Shown here in pieces: positions 1 through 8,802 of a DNA stretch of 64,000 bases. Source of the stretch: Pseudomonas furukawaii (lineage in GTDB: Bacteria > Pseudomonadota > Gammaproteobacteria > Pseudomonadales > Pseudomonadaceae). Each line of letters starts with the position of its first letter. Within the stretch, counting starts at the first letter, position 1. A program made the translations under genes and the position numbers. The stretch covers positions 5,766,001-5,830,000 of the forward strand of contig NZ_AP014862.1 in assembly GCF_002355475.1 (NCBI RefSeq), in the 5' to 3' direction. Below the pieces are notes generated by a model that was given only the letters and a program-made list of their open reading frames with translations, was not told where the DNA came from and did not search any database.

Positions 1-82
1 CGTCCACGTAGAGCACGTGGGGGGCGTCCACCGCCAGTTCGTGCCGGGCGTAGGGTTTTATCTCCGGATACAAAGTCTGCAT
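1..82 (-). CDS. pip: Proline iminopeptidase, N-terminal fragment
   Basis: Only the first 27 codons lie in the window; the gene runs off the left edge. The translation begins MQTLYPEIKPYARHELAVD, which I recognise as the start of Pseudomonas prolyl aminopeptidase, an alpha/beta-hydrolase that removes N-terminal proline from peptides. The catalytic part lies outside the window. The ATG at 82 is preceded by a GGGAG ribosome-binding site. The gene is divergent from the lipoprotein gene at 166, leaving about 80 bases for both promoters. Confidence 0.8.
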   Translation of the reverse strand, partial: MQTLYPEIKPYARHELAVDAPHVLYVD

Positions 83-165
83 GCTGCGCTCCCGAAACTG
101 AGTACAGGCTCGATCCCCCATCGGGTCAGGCCTTCTGAACTGTCCGGCATCATAACGAGGAAAAA

Positions 166-609
166 ATGGAGTTGAACATGCTTTCAAGGATGTGGGTGCT
201 ACCGATGCTCGGCCTCCTGGCAATGCTAGCCGGTTGTGGGCGTGACGACCCGGCCGCCGCGCTGGACGCCGCCGTGCAGCGACTGCAGGACAACCTGGAG
301 GCGAAGAAGACCGCCGCCGTGCTGGAGCAACTGCACCCGGAGTTCCTCGCCCGCCAGCAGGACGACCGTGACTGGGCCAGGCGCACCATGACGCTGCTCT
401 TCCTGCGTCACAGGAACGTCGCCGTCCTCGCCCTGAGCAAGGCCAGCTACCTGGACCCCACCTACGGCGAGAAGGGCTACACCGAGGCGCAGGTGGCCCT
501 CACCGGCGCCGAGGGACTGATCCCGGACAGCGCCCGGCACTATGGCGTAAAGCTGGAGTGGTGGTGGGAAGGCGGCGAGTGGAAGCTGGCCAGGCTGGAC
601 TGGAAATGA
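166..609 (+). CDS. Small outer-membrane-type lipoprotein of unknown function
   Basis: This 147-residue protein has a signal sequence ending in the lipobox LAGC (Cys at about residue 24), so it should be lipidated and anchored in the envelope. The rest is soluble and charged, with a WWWEGGEWKLARLDWK-like C-terminus typical of small NTF2/Rpr-like lipoproteins, but I do not recognise a named family. GAGG sits a few bases before the ATG at 166; a second in-frame ATG at 178 is possible. It is convergent with hutG and appears to be a single-gene unit, not part of the histidine pathway. Confidence 0.75.
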   Translation: MELNMLSRMWVLPMLGLLAMLAGCGRDDPAAALDAAVQRLQDNLEAKKTAAVLEQLHPEFLARQQDDRDWARRTMTLLFLRHRNVAVLALSKASYLDPTYGEKGYTEAQVALTGAEGLIPDSARHYGVKLEWWWEGGEWKLARLDWK

Positions 610-681
610 GCGCAACGCCATGGAGGCGACCGGCCCGCAGGAGGATGCGGGCGGCGTTCCGCCAGAGCGCGGGTTCTTCAC

Positions 682-715
682 GGGTGAATCCGCACCGGTA
701 ACGACGGATTCACCC
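682..715. terminator. Perfect 11-bp inverted repeat between convergent genes
   Basis: GGGTGAATCCG (682-692) is repeated inverted at 705-715 around a 12-base loop. It sits between the ends of the lipoprotein gene and hutG. There is no clear U-tract on either side, so it may be a bidirectional transcript end or an RNA 3'-end stabiliser. Confidence 0.45.
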
Positions 716-720
716 CGGAC

Positions 721-1524
721 TCAGCGCCCGTAGGTTTCCCGCCCCCACTCCAGCATCGCCTGCAGCAGCTTGCGCAGTACCACCTGGGTCGGGGCGGCCA
801 GGTCCTCGCGGTAGTCGAAGGGCACCTGCTCGTCCATGTAGGTGCACTGCGCCAGCTCCAGCTGCACCGCATGGATGTCGCGGTCCGGCTCACCGTAGTG
901 ACGGGTGATGTAGCCGCCTTTGAAGCGGCCGTTCAGCACGTGGCTGTAGTCCCTGGCGTCGGCGCAGACGGCCACCAGCGCCTCGGCCAGGGCCGGATCG
1001 CAACTGGCCCCGGCGTTGGTGCCCAGGTTGAAGTCCGGCAGGCGACCGTCGAACAGGCGGGGAACGAAGGAACGGATGGAGTGGGCGTCGAACAGCAGCG
1101 CGTAGCCGAACTCCGCGCGTATTCGGTCCAGTTCTTCGCGGAGGCTGCGGTGATAGGGCGTCCAGATCTCGGCCAGGTAGCGCGCCCGCTCCGCCGCCGA
1201 AGGTGTCTCGCCCTCCCGGTACAACGGCTCGCCATCGAACAGCGTCTCCGGGAAGAGCCCGGTGGTGGCGGTGGCGTAGAGCGGCGTGTCGTCCGCCGGG
1301 CGATTGAGGTCGATGACGAAGCGCGAATACTGCGCCGCCAGGGTGCTGGCCCCCAGGTCGGCGGCGAAGTCGTAGAGGCGCGGGATATGCCAGTCGGTGT
1401 CGGTGAGGTCCCAGCCGGCCTCCACCAGGCCCGCTTCCACCGCCGGGGTGAGCAGGGTGCCGGGGTGCGGCATGCTGATCAGCAGGGGGGCGGTGCCCCG
1501 GTTGAAGCACAGTACGTTATCCAC
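721..1524 (-). CDS. hutG: N-formylglutamate deformylase HutG
   Basis: HutG hydrolyses N-formylglutamate to glutamate and formate, the last step of the five-step histidine pathway used by Pseudomonas. The 267-residue protein has the family features SMPHPG near the N-terminus, FVIDLNR at about residue 70 and [10 protein letters not shown] in the middle, which carry the putative zinc ligands. The length matches the known Pseudomonas enzyme. It starts with GTG, with a GGAG site lying inside the last codons of hutI, and the two genes overlap by 8 bases, so translation is probably coupled. It is the last gene of the hut operon. Confidence 0.93.
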   Translation of the reverse strand: MDNVLCFNRGTAPLLISMPHPGTLLTPAVEAGLVEAGWDLTDTDWHIPRLYDFAADLGASTLAAQYSRFVIDLNRPADDTPLYATATTGLFPETLFDGEPLYREGETPSAAERARYLAEIWTPYHRSLREELDRIRAEFGYALLFDAHSIRSFVPRLFDGRLPDFNLGTNAGASCDPALAEALVAVCADARDYSHVLNGRFKGGYITRHYGEPDRDIHAVQLELAQCTYMDEQVPFDYREDLAAPTQVVLRKLLQAMLEWGRETYGR

Positions 1525-2725
1525 AATCGATCTCCTGTCCGTGTCGAATCACCCGCTTGGGCAGGTCGCCCCCCAGCCAATAGGCGAGCTCCGCCGGGCG
1601 CTGGATGTCCCAGGCGACGAAGTCGGCCACCTTGCCCACCTCCAGGCTGCCGTGGCTGTGGGCCAGGCCCAGGGCCCTCGCACCCTGCAGGGTGGCCCCG
1701 GCCAGGGCCTCCTCCGGCGTCAGGCGAAAGGAGGTGCAGGCCATGTTCAGCATCAGGCGCAGGGACAACGCCGGCGAGGTGCCCGGGTTGAGGTCGCTGG
1801 CCACCGCCATGGCCACGCCGTGCTTGCGCAGGGCGTCGATGGGCGGCAACCGGGTCTCCCGCAGCAGGTAGAAGGCCCCCGGCAACAGCACCGCCACGGT
1901 GCCGGCGGCGGCCATGGCGATGGCGTCGTCCTCGGTCATGTACTCCAGGTGGTCCGCCGACAGCGCCTGATAGCGGGCCGCCAGGCTGGAGCCATGCAGC
2001 GACGACAACTGCTCGGCATGCAGCTTCACCGGCAGGCCCAGCTCGCGGGCGGCCTTGAACACCCGCTCCACCTGCGAGGGAGAAAAGGCCAGGTGCTCGC
2101 AGAAGGCGTCCACCGCGTCCACCAGCCCGTCCGCAGCCAGGGCCGGGAGGATATCCCGGCAGACCAGATCGATGTAGTCGTCGGCGCGGCCGGCGTATTC
2201 CGGCGGCAGCGCGTGGGCGGCCAGGCAGGTGGCCCTGACGGTGATCGGCAACACCTCGCCGAGGCGCCGGGCGACCCGCAGCATCTTGCGCTCGCTGGCC
2301 AGGTCGAGGCCGTAGCCGGACTTCACCTCCAGGGTGGTGACACCCTCGCGGAGCAACTGGCGGGCACGCCGCACGGCGCTTTCCAGCAAGGCGTCCTCGC
2401 TGGCCCCGCGGGTGGCCCGCACGGTGCTGGCGATGCCGCCGCCCTGGGCGGCGATCTCGGCGTAGCTGACGCCTTCAAGGCGCTGCTCGAACTCGCGGCT
2501 GCGGTCGCCGCCGAATACCAGGTGGGTGTGGCAGTCCACCAGGCCGGGCGTGACCCAGGCGCCGCCCAGGTCCACCTCGACATCGTAGGGAATGGCCGGC
2601 AGCGCATCGCGCGGGCCTATCCACTCGATGCGTCCGGCGTAGGTGAGCAGCACGGCGTCCTCGATGACGCCGTACCGGCCGCCCTGCATCGTGGCGGCGT
2701 GGCAGTTGTGCCAGAGGTGTTTCAT
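1517..2725 (-). CDS. hutI: Imidazolonepropionase HutI
   Basis: HutI opens the ring of 4-imidazolone-5-propionate to give N-formimino-glutamate (third step of histidine degradation) in the cytoplasm. It is an amidohydrolase-fold metalloenzyme: [10 protein letters not shown] near residue 75 supplies the first metal histidines, KLHAEQ and SADHLEY the later ones, and SDLNPGTSP the C-terminal aspartate. I start it at ATG 2725 (MKHLWHNCH), which has GAGG eight bases upstream and matches other Pseudomonas HutI; a longer start at 2737 has no good ribosome site. It lies 69 bases after the antiporter-family gene and overlaps hutG. Confidence 0.95.
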   Translation of the reverse strand: MKHLWHNCHAATMQGGRYGVIEDAVLLTYAGRIEWIGPRDALPAIPYDVEVDLGGAWVTPGLVDCHTHLVFGGDRSREFEQRLEGVSYAEIAAQGGGIASTVRATRGASEDALLESAVRRARQLLREGVTTLEVKSGYGLDLASERKMLRVARRLGEVLPITVRATCLAAHALPPEYAGRADDYIDLVCRDILPALAADGLVDAVDAFCEHLAFSPSQVERVFKAARELGLPVKLHAEQLSSLHGSSLAARYQALSADHLEYMTEDDAIAMAAAGTVAVLLPGAFYLLRETRLPPIDALRKHGVAMAVASDLNPGTSPALSLRLMLNMACTSFRLTPEEALAGATLQGARALGLAHSHGSLEVGKVADFVAWDIQRPAELAYWLGGDLPKRVIRHGQEIDCG

Positions 2726-2794
2726 ATCGGGCCTCATAACAACGCCAGGCCCTCGATGGGCCTGGCCTCAAGTGAATGACAATCCCTTTCCTGA

Positions 2795-4117
2795 TTACAG
2801 CACCATCGCCGCGACCCAGCCGAACGCCATCAGCGGCAGGTTGAAATGCAGGAAGGTCGGGACCACGGTGCCCCAGATATGGTCGTGCTGGCCGTCGGCG
2901 GCCAGGCCGGCGGTGGGGCCCAGGGTGGAATCGGACGCGGGCGATCCGGCGTCGCCCAGGGCCGCGGCGGTCCCCACCAGCGACAGGGTGGCCAGGGGCG
3001 AGAAGCCGAAGCCGATCGCCAGGGGCACGTAGATCACCGCGATGATGGGCACGGTGGAGAAGGACGAGCCGATGCCCATGGTGATCAGGAGCCCCACCAG
3101 CAGCATCATGAAGGCCGCCAGCGCGCGACTGTCTCCCACCAGTTCGGCGGATTGCGCCACCAGGGTCTGGACCTCCCCGGTAGCCTTCATCACCCCGGCG
3201 AAGCCGGACGCGGCGATCATGATGAAGCCCACCAGGGCCATCAGCCGCACGCCCTGGAGGAAGACGCCATCCTGCTCGTTCCAGCGCATCACACCGCTCA
3301 TGGACACCAGGGAAAAGCCCACCAGCCCGCCGAAGACCATGGAACCGGTCCAGAGCTGCACCACCAGGGCCGACACCAGGGCCAGCACCACCATGGACAG
3401 CTGGCGCCGGGACAGGCGTTCGGGCAGCGCCCCGGCCTCCTCGCCGGCGACCGGCTGGTCGGCGTAGACGCGCGGACGGCGATAGCTGAACAACAGCGCC
3501 AGCCCCAGCCCGAAGACCATGCCCAGGGCCGGGATCAGCATGGCCACCGGGGCCATCTGGCGGGTGACCAGCTCGCCATTGCCGGCGGCGTTGATATTGG
3601 CCACCAGGATGTCGTTGAGGAAGATCGCCCCGAAGCCCAGGGGCAGCGCCATGTAGGTGGTGGTGATGGCGAAGGTGATGGCGCAGGCCACCGCCCGGCG
3701 ATCCAGCTGCAGCCGGTTCATCACGTGCAGCAGCGGCGGGACCAGCAGGGGGATGAAGGCGATGTGCACGGGCACCACGGTCTGCGAGGCGAAGCCCGCC
3801 AGCACCATGGACAACAGGATGGCCCACTTGATGAGGCGACCGCCGCCTTCCCCAAGGCGCGTCGTGAGGTTCGCCGACAACCGCTGGGACAGGCCGGTGC
3901 GCGACAGCGCGATGGCGAAGGCCCCCAGGGTCGCGTACGCCAGGGCCACCGGGGCGCCACCGCCCAGGCCCTCGTTGAAGGACTTGACCACCGTTTCCAT
4001 GGGCAGGCCCGCGACGAGCCCCCCGACCAGCGCCGAGGCGATCAGGGCGAAGACCACCGATACCCTCAGCATGCAAAGCGCAACCATGACCAGCACGGCC
4101 AGGATGATCGCATTCAT
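2795..4117 (-). CDS. Na+/H+ antiporter-family permease, probable histidine transporter
   Basis: This is a 440-residue, very hydrophobic inner-membrane protein with about 11-12 predicted helices. It resembles the COG2056 group (YuiF-like, Na_H_antiport_2/3 domains), some members of which are thought to move amino acids. Conserved-looking stretches include AGFASQTVVPVHIAFIPLL and the C-terminal LGDAGSPASDSTLGPTAGL. The start at 4117 (MNAIILAV) has AAGGAG upstream; the longer upstream reading is not protein-like. Its position inside the hut operon suggests uptake of histidine, urocanate or a related compound, but this is inferred from context only. Confidence 0.78.
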   Translation of the reverse strand: MNAIILAVLVMVALCMLRVSVVFALIASALVGGLVAGLPMETVVKSFNEGLGGGAPVALAYATLGAFAIALSRTGLSQRLSANLTTRLGEGGGRLIKWAILLSMVLAGFASQTVVPVHIAFIPLLVPPLLHVMNRLQLDRRAVACAITFAITTTYMALPLGFGAIFLNDILVANINAAGNGELVTRQMAPVAMLIPALGMVFGLGLALLFSYRRPRVYADQPVAGEEAGALPERLSRRQLSMVVLALVSALVVQLWTGSMVFGGLVGFSLVSMSGVMRWNEQDGVFLQGVRLMALVGFIMIAASGFAGVMKATGEVQTLVAQSAELVGDSRALAAFMMLLVGLLITMGIGSSFSTVPIIAVIYVPLAIGFGFSPLATLSLVGTAAALGDAGSPASDSTLGPTAGLAADGQHDHIWGTVVPTFLHFNLPLMAFGWVAAMVL

Positions 4118-4224
4118 AGAAAAGACTCCTTGTTCTTGTCGTCCATGGCGGACCGGCCCCGTACGGCCCGCCTGAGTGTCATGGGTCGATAGGCGCGGCA
4201 GCCGCTTCGTCGGCGGGCAACCCC

Positions 4225-4386
4225 CTATCCGGGTGCATGGCGCGGGTCCTCCTTGCAGGTGGGAAAACGGGGGCACGGCAGGCCCAGCCATTCGATGGCG
4301 AGGATGCCGCGCGGGTGCTCGGTCGGGCCCACGGCCCTCGTGTCAGGGACCGGGATGGCGTCGACTGGGGTGACCGGGCGCTTCAT
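4225..4386 (-). CDS. Small ORF of 53 codons coupled to the hutH paralogue
   Basis: An ORF of 53 codons begins at ATG 4386, overlapping the TGA of the upstream hutH paralogue as ATGA, and ends with TAG at 4225. The product (MKRPVTPVDAIPVPD...) contains [12 protein letters not shown], which looks like the [11 protein letters not shown] segment near the C-terminus of the true HutH here, followed by two cysteines and a polar tail. It may be a real small gene or a duplicated scrap of hutH that has stayed open. The stop-start overlap favours translation. I do not recognise a family. Confidence 0.4.
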   Translation of the reverse strand: MKRPVTPVDAIPVPDTRAVGPTEHPRGILAIEWLGLPCPRFPTCKEDPRHAPG

Positions 4387-5915
4387 CGCAGGCCGCCGAT
4401 GCGCGCGGCGACTCCTTCCAGCGCGGCCCGGTCGCCGATCAGGTCGGCGGCGCGGGCGACGTCCGGTGCCAGCCAGCGGTCCTGGTCATAGGCGGGCACC
4501 CGCTCGCGAAGGGTTTCCCAGGCCGCGCCGGTGCCCGCACCGAAGCGCGTGGGCCTGTGGAACTCGAAGGCCTGGGCGGCCAGCAGGTATTCGATGGCGA
4601 GGATGCGCCGGCAGTTCTCCAGCGCCTTGCCCAGCTTGAGGGCGGCACTGGTGCCGAGGCTCAGGTGGTCCTCCTGCAGGCCGGAGGTGACGAAGTTGTC
4701 CACCACCGCCGGCTGCGCCAGCTGGCGGTTCTCGCCGGCCAGGGCGGCGGCGACGTACTGGGCGATCATCATCCCCGAGTTGACGCCGGGCTGGCTCACC
4801 AGGAACGCCGGGAGACCGCTGACCAGCGGGTTGACCAGGCGATCCAGGCGACGCTCGGCGATACCGCCCAGCTCGGCCACCGCGATGGCCAGCAGGTCCG
4901 CCGCCATGGCCACGGACTCTCCATGGGGATTGGCCTGGGACACCACCTTGTAGTCGTCCGGGGTCCCCAGCAGCAGCGGGTTGTCGTTGGCCGAGGCCAG
5001 CTCGGTATCCACCTGGCGCGCGGCATGGGCCCACTGGTCGCGGCAGGCGCCGTGCACCTGCGGGATGGAACGGATGCTGAGGGCGTCCTGAGTGCGAACA
5101 CCCCGGCTGGCGGCCACCACCTCGCTGCCGGCCAGCAGCGCCAGCAGGTTGCGCCCCACCTCCTGCATGCCGGGGTGCGGCTTGAGGGCGATGATGTCCG
5201 GGTCGAAGGCGGCGATCTGCCCGCGCAGGGCCTCGAAACTCATGGCGCCGATCACGTCGGCCCAGCGCATCAGGCACTCCGCGTCGTCCAGGGCCAGGCA
5301 GGCCAGGCCGGTCATGCACGGCAGGCCATTGACCAGGCAGAGCCCGTCCTTGGCCCCCAGGCGAACCGGCTCCAGGCCTTCGGCGGCCAGCGCCTCGGCG
5401 GCCGGCACGACACGACCGCGATAACTCACCTCCCCCACTCCCAGCAACGCAACGCCCACATGGGCCATGTGGGTCAGGTAGCCCACCGACCCCTGGGACG
5501 GCACCCGTGGCGTGATGCCTCGCGCCAGCAGGGCCAGCAGCGCCTCCACCACCTGCCGCTGCAGGCCGGAGCGGCCGTGGCTGTAGTTGCCGATGGCGCA
5601 GCAGATGATGGCCCGCACCTGCTCGTCGGCCAGCGCAGGGCCCACGCCGCAGGCATGGCTGAGCAGCGTGTTGCGCGACAGCGCGGCGAACTGCTCGGTG
5701 TCCAGCACCACCTCGCTCAGGGCGCCGAGGCCGGTGCTGATGCCATAGGCCCGTTCGCCACGGGCCACGATGCGCTCGACGATGGCGCGGGCGTTGTCGA
5801 TACGCGCCCAGGCCGACGGCGCCAGCTCCAGGGCGGCGCCGTGGCGGGCCACCGCCACCACCTGGCGCCAGGTCAGCGGCGCATCGCCCAACAGGACTCT
5901 CTCGGGAAACGGCAT
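4383..5915 (-). CDS. HutH paralogue without the MIO-forming triad
   Basis: This 510-residue protein aligns over its whole length with the bona fide HutH at 8803-10335, including YGISTGLG (Tyr57), GESVAMAAD and the QEDH motif. It lacks the Ala-Ser-Gly that cyclises to the MIO electrophile: after GSVG (142-145) it has Y-LTHMAHV where HutH has [11 protein letters not shown], a net loss of three residues. The catalytic tyrosine of HutH (in QDPYSLR) is leucine here (QDALSIR, about residue 279). Ordinary histidine ammonia-lyase chemistry is therefore unlikely; a different substrate, a scaffold or a regulatory role is possible. Pseudomonas genomes commonly carry a second hutH-like gene at this place. 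An AAGGAG lies upstream of ATG 5915. Confidence 0.85.
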   Translation of the reverse strand: MPFPERVLLGDAPLTWRQVVAVARHGAALELAPSAWARIDNARAIVERIVARGERAYGISTGLGALSEVVLDTEQFAALSRNTLLSHACGVGPALADEQVRAIICCAIGNYSHGRSGLQRQVVEALLALLARGITPRVPSQGSVGYLTHMAHVGVALLGVGEVSYRGRVVPAAEALAAEGLEPVRLGAKDGLCLVNGLPCMTGLACLALDDAECLMRWADVIGAMSFEALRGQIAAFDPDIIALKPHPGMQEVGRNLLALLAGSEVVAASRGVRTQDALSIRSIPQVHGACRDQWAHAARQVDTELASANDNPLLLGTPDDYKVVSQANPHGESVAMAADLLAIAVAELGGIAERRLDRLVNPLVSGLPAFLVSQPGVNSGMMIAQYVAAALAGENRQLAQPAVVDNFVTSGLQEDHLSLGTSAALKLGKALENCRRILAIEYLLAAQAFEFHRPTRFGAGTGAAWETLRERVPAYDQDRWLAPDVARAADLIGDRAALEGVAARIGGLR

Positions 5916-5927
5916 CTCGGCGGCTCC

Positions 5928-6743
5928 TTACAGGTTCGCCACGCGGCGCTGGACGAAACGGTCGACGTAGTCGTCCGCCGGCTGGTGGAGGATTTCCCGG
6001 GGCGTGCCCACCTGGATCAGCTGGCCGTCCTTGAGGATGGCGATGCGGTTGCCGATGCGGACCGCCTCGTCGAGGTCGTGGGTGATGAACACGATGGTCT
6101 TCTGCAGGGTTTTCTGCAGCTCCAGCAATTGCTCCTGCATGTCGGCGCGGATCAGCGGGTCGAGGGCGCTGAAGGCTTCGTCCATGAGGATGATGTCGGT
6201 GTCGGAGGCCAGCGCCCGGGCCAGTCCCACGCGCTGGCGCATGCCGCCGGACAACTGGTGGGGATAGGACTTCTCGTAGCCCTTCAGGCCGACCGTGGTA
6301 ATCCAGTGCTGGGCACGCTCCAGGCAGGTGGCCTTGGTCTCGCCGCGCACCTTGAGGCCGTAGGCGACGTTATCCAGCACGGTCTTGTGGGGCAGCAGGC
6401 CGAAGCTCTGGAACACCATGCTGATCTTCTTGCGACGGAATTCCCGCAGCGCGTCCATGTCGTAGCGCAGGATGTCCTCGCCATCCACCAGGATCTGCCC
6501 GCTGGTGGGATCGATCAGGCGGTTGAAGTGGCGCACCAGGGTGGACTTGCCGGAGCCGGACAGGCCCATGATCACGAAGATCTCGCCGGCGCCGATGGAC
6601 AGCGACAGGTCATTGACCCCCACCACGCAACCGGTGTCGGCCAACACCTCGGCCTTGCCCTTGCCCTGCTGGATCAGCGCCAGGGCCTCGTCGGCGCGCT
6701 GGCCGAAGATCTTGAATACGTTCTTGACGACGATCTTGCTCAT
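5928..6743 (-). CDS. hutV: Histidine/quaternary-amine ABC transporter ATPase HutV
   Basis: ATP-binding subunit of a ProV/HutV-type importer. Walker A is GLSGSGKST, the signature is [15 protein letters not shown], and Walker B is [12 protein letters not shown], followed by the H-loop in FITHDLDEA. At 271 residues it lacks the C-terminal CBS pair of glycine-betaine ProV, which fits HutV. I start at ATG 6743 (MSKIVVKNV), which has GGCGAGA before it; an alternative ATG at 6758 overlaps the permease stop (ATGA) but has no Shine-Dalgarno. It works with HutW and HutX to import histidine. Confidence 0.9.
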   Translation of the reverse strand: MSKIVVKNVFKIFGQRADEALALIQQGKGKAEVLADTGCVVGVNDLSLSIGAGEIFVIMGLSGSGKSTLVRHFNRLIDPTSGQILVDGEDILRYDMDALREFRRKKISMVFQSFGLLPHKTVLDNVAYGLKVRGETKATCLERAQHWITTVGLKGYEKSYPHQLSGGMRQRVGLARALASDTDIILMDEAFSALDPLIRADMQEQLLELQKTLQKTIVFITHDLDEAVRIGNRIAILKDGQLIQVGTPREILHQPADDYVDRFVQRRVANL

Positions 6744-6754
6744 GTTCTCGCCAC

Positions 6755-7606
6755 TCATTTGCTGGCTGCGTGCCGTGGACGGCCGTAGGCCTGGGTGATG
6801 CGGTCGAAGACCACGGCCAGGATGACGATGGCCAGGCCCGCTTCCAGGCCCTTGCCGACGTTGAGGGTCTGGATGCCCACCAGCACGTCCTCGCCCAGCC
6901 CCCGGGCGCCGATCATGGAGGCGATCACCACCATCGACAGGGCCATCATGGTGGTCTGGTTGATGCCGGCCATGATGCTCGGCAGGGCCAGTGGCAACTG
7001 CACGCCGAACAGCTGTTGCCAGCGGTTGGCGCCGAAGGCGTTCACCGCCTCCATCACTTCCTTGTCGACCTGGCGGATACCGAGGTCGGTAAGGCGGATC
7101 AGCGGCGGCGCCGCGTAGATCACCGTGGCGAAGATGGCCGGCACCTTGCCCAGGCCGAAAAGCATCAGCACCGGGATCAGGTACACGAAGCTGGGCATGG
7201 TCTGCATGATGTCCAGCAGCGGCATCAGCACCGCGCGCAGGCGGTCGCTGCGGGCGGCGAGGATGCCCAGGGGAATGCCGATCAGCACCGAGATGAAGGT
7301 GGCCACCAGCATCAGCGCGACCGTCTGCATCAACTTGTCCCACAGGCCGACGGCCCCCACCAGGAACAGCAGGCCGGTGATCACCAGGGTGGGCAGGACG
7401 CGGCGGGTGGCGTGCCAGGCGATGCCGGCGACCACCAGCAGCACCAGCCACCAGGGCGCGGAGCGCAGCAGGCCCTCGAGGTAGACGATGGCGTAGAGCA
7501 GGGTGTCGGAGATGTGGCGGAACACGTCGCCGTAGTGGGTCACCAGGCTGTCGACCCAGTTGTTGACCCAATCGGCGATGGAGAAGGTGAAGCGTTCGGG
7601 AAACAT
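6755..7606 (-). CDS. hutW: Histidine ABC transporter permease HutW
   Basis: Inner-membrane permease of 283 residues of the ProW/OpuAB type. Around six or more hydrophobic segments are visible, with the cytoplasmic coupling loop at [20 protein letters not shown] (about residues 190-210) that docks on the ATPase. The start is ATG 7606 with GGAG nine bases upstream. Its stop lies at the start of hutV. It forms the membrane channel for HutX-bound substrate. Confidence 0.9.
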   Translation of the reverse strand: MFPERFTFSIADWVNNWVDSLVTHYGDVFRHISDTLLYAIVYLEGLLRSAPWWLVLLVVAGIAWHATRRVLPTLVITGLLFLVGAVGLWDKLMQTVALMLVATFISVLIGIPLGILAARSDRLRAVLMPLLDIMQTMPSFVYLIPVLMLFGLGKVPAIFATVIYAAPPLIRLTDLGIRQVDKEVMEAVNAFGANRWQQLFGVQLPLALPSIMAGINQTTMMALSMVVIASMIGARGLGEDVLVGIQTLNVGKGLEAGLAIVILAVVFDRITQAYGRPRHAASK

Positions 7607-7626
7607 AGGGTGCTCCGGTCATGTGG

Positions 7627-7648
7627 GGCCTTCCCCGACGGGAAGGCC
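7627..7648 (-). other. Hairpin between hutX and hutW
   Basis: GGCCTTCCC and GGGAAGGCC flank a CGAC loop (a perfect 9-bp stem) just after the hutX stop and before the hutW start. There is no U-tract, so it is more likely an mRNA stabiliser or partial terminator that raises binding-protein output over permease than a full stop. This arrangement is known for other ABC operons. Confidence 0.55.
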
Positions 7649-7666
7649 GGTATCAGGGGGTCAGCC

Positions 7667-8635
7667 TCAGAGTGCGGCTTCGATCTTCTTCGCCGCGTCC
7701 TCGCTGACCCAGGCGCGCCACAGGTCCGGGTGCTCTTTCAGGAAGGCCTTGGCCAGGTCGGCCGAGTCCATCTTTTCCTTGGCCATCTTCGCCAGGTTCT
7801 GGTTGAGCAGGTCGATGGGCAGGTTGACCTTCTCCAGCACCGCCACCAGCTCCGGGGCCTCGTCATGGAAGGTCCTGGACAGGCCGACCTGGATGGTCAC
7901 GCTCTTGTCCACGCCGGCCTGCTCCTCCAGCTTGACCAGGTCCGCCTGGCCCATCAGCGGCGTCGGCGACCAGTAATAGAAAAGGATAGGCTCGCCACGG
8001 CGATAGCTCGACAGCACGGCCGCATCCAGGGCCGGCCCGGTGCCGGGACGGAAGTTGGTGAACTTGTCCTCCAGGCCGTAGCGCTTGAGCATCTCGCTGT
8101 TGTCCAGCTCGCAGGTCCAGCCGGCCGGGCAGTTGTAGAAGCGCCCCTTGCCCGGCTCTTCCGGATCACGGAACAGCTCGGCGTACTGGCCGAGGTCGGC
8201 GATGGCCTTGAGCTGCGGCGCTTTGGCCTCGATGCCGCGCTTGGCGTCGCCCTCGATCACATAGCGCGGCACGTACCAGCCTTCGGTGGCGCCGACGATC
8301 GGTGCGCCCACGCCCACCACCTTGCCGGCGGTAGCGGCCTTGTTCCAGGCGTCGCTGCGGCCGATCCACTCCTCGGCGAACACCTGGATGTCGTTGTTGC
8401 CCAGGGCCTGTTCCATGGTGATGGAGTTGCCCGGCAGGCTGTCGGTCTCACAGCCGTAGCCGTTCTTCAGCACGAACTGCAACAGGTCGGTGAGCAACAT
8501 GCCGCTTTCCCAGTTGAGCCCGGCGAACTTCACCGGCTTGCCCGACTCACACCAGCCCGCCGCCTGGGCGGACGCCGCCCCGGCCAGCAGGCCCGCCGCA
8601 CACATCAGGCCCAACACTCGCTTCTTGAATTGCAT
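7667..8635 (-). CDS. hutX: Histidine ABC transporter periplasmic binding protein HutX
   Basis: This 322-residue OpuAC-type solute-binding protein has a clear signal peptide (MQFKKRVLGLMCAAG, cleavage near AQAAG). Hallmarks shared with the second copy at 13638 are GLNWESGM, TMEQALGNNDIQ, EGWYVPRYVI, FYNCPAGWTCE and FYYWSPTPLMG. The last two supply aromatic residues probably lining the ligand pocket, and two cysteines may form a disulphide. The start is ATG 8635 with GGAG-like sequence upstream; the much longer upstream reading overlaps hutH antisense and is not real. It delivers histidine, or a close analogue, to HutWV. Confidence 0.9.
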   Translation of the reverse strand: MQFKKRVLGLMCAAGLLAGAASAQAAGWCESGKPVKFAGLNWESGMLLTDLLQFVLKNGYGCETDSLPGNSITMEQALGNNDIQVFAEEWIGRSDAWNKAATAGKVVGVGAPIVGATEGWYVPRYVIEGDAKRGIEAKAPQLKAIADLGQYAELFRDPEEPGKGRFYNCPAGWTCELDNSEMLKRYGLEDKFTNFRPGTGPALDAAVLSSYRRGEPILFYYWSPTPLMGQADLVKLEEQAGVDKSVTIQVGLSRTFHDEAPELVAVLEKVNLPIDLLNQNLAKMAKEKMDSADLAKAFLKEHPDLWRAWVSEDAAKKIEAAL

Positions 8636-8686
8636 GTTCCGACGCTCCTGAAACTGGATAGGGGTTAGGGCAGTTCGATCAGTGCC

Positions 8687-8709
8687 GGAAACCGGCCGGA
8701 GCCGGTTCC
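8687..8709. other. GC-rich hairpin between hutH and hutX
   Basis: GGAAACCGGC and GCCGGTTCC flank a CGGA loop, with one bulged A, inside the 167-base gap after hutH. It has no U-run, so it may be an attenuator or processing site separating hutUH from hutXWV messages. I saw no convincing promoter in this gap. Confidence 0.4.
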
Positions 8710-8802
8710 CTCGCCATTGGCTGGCGTTTGTTGTTATGCACGAACGGCGGTCGTCCTGACCGTGGCGGGCCGGAGCCCGCGCATGCCGCTCCAACGTCCG
8801 CT

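Noticed and set aside
5470-5495. Sequencing error removing the MIO triad
   Set aside because: The difference is a clean three-codon loss with surrounding residues also changed (THMAHV for APLAHM), and a second catalytic residue is altered independently.
4557-8668. Long plus-strand frames opposite hutH-like and hutXWV genes
   Set aside because: Histidine/glutamine-rich shadow translations without starts or domains; the minus strand carries clear families.
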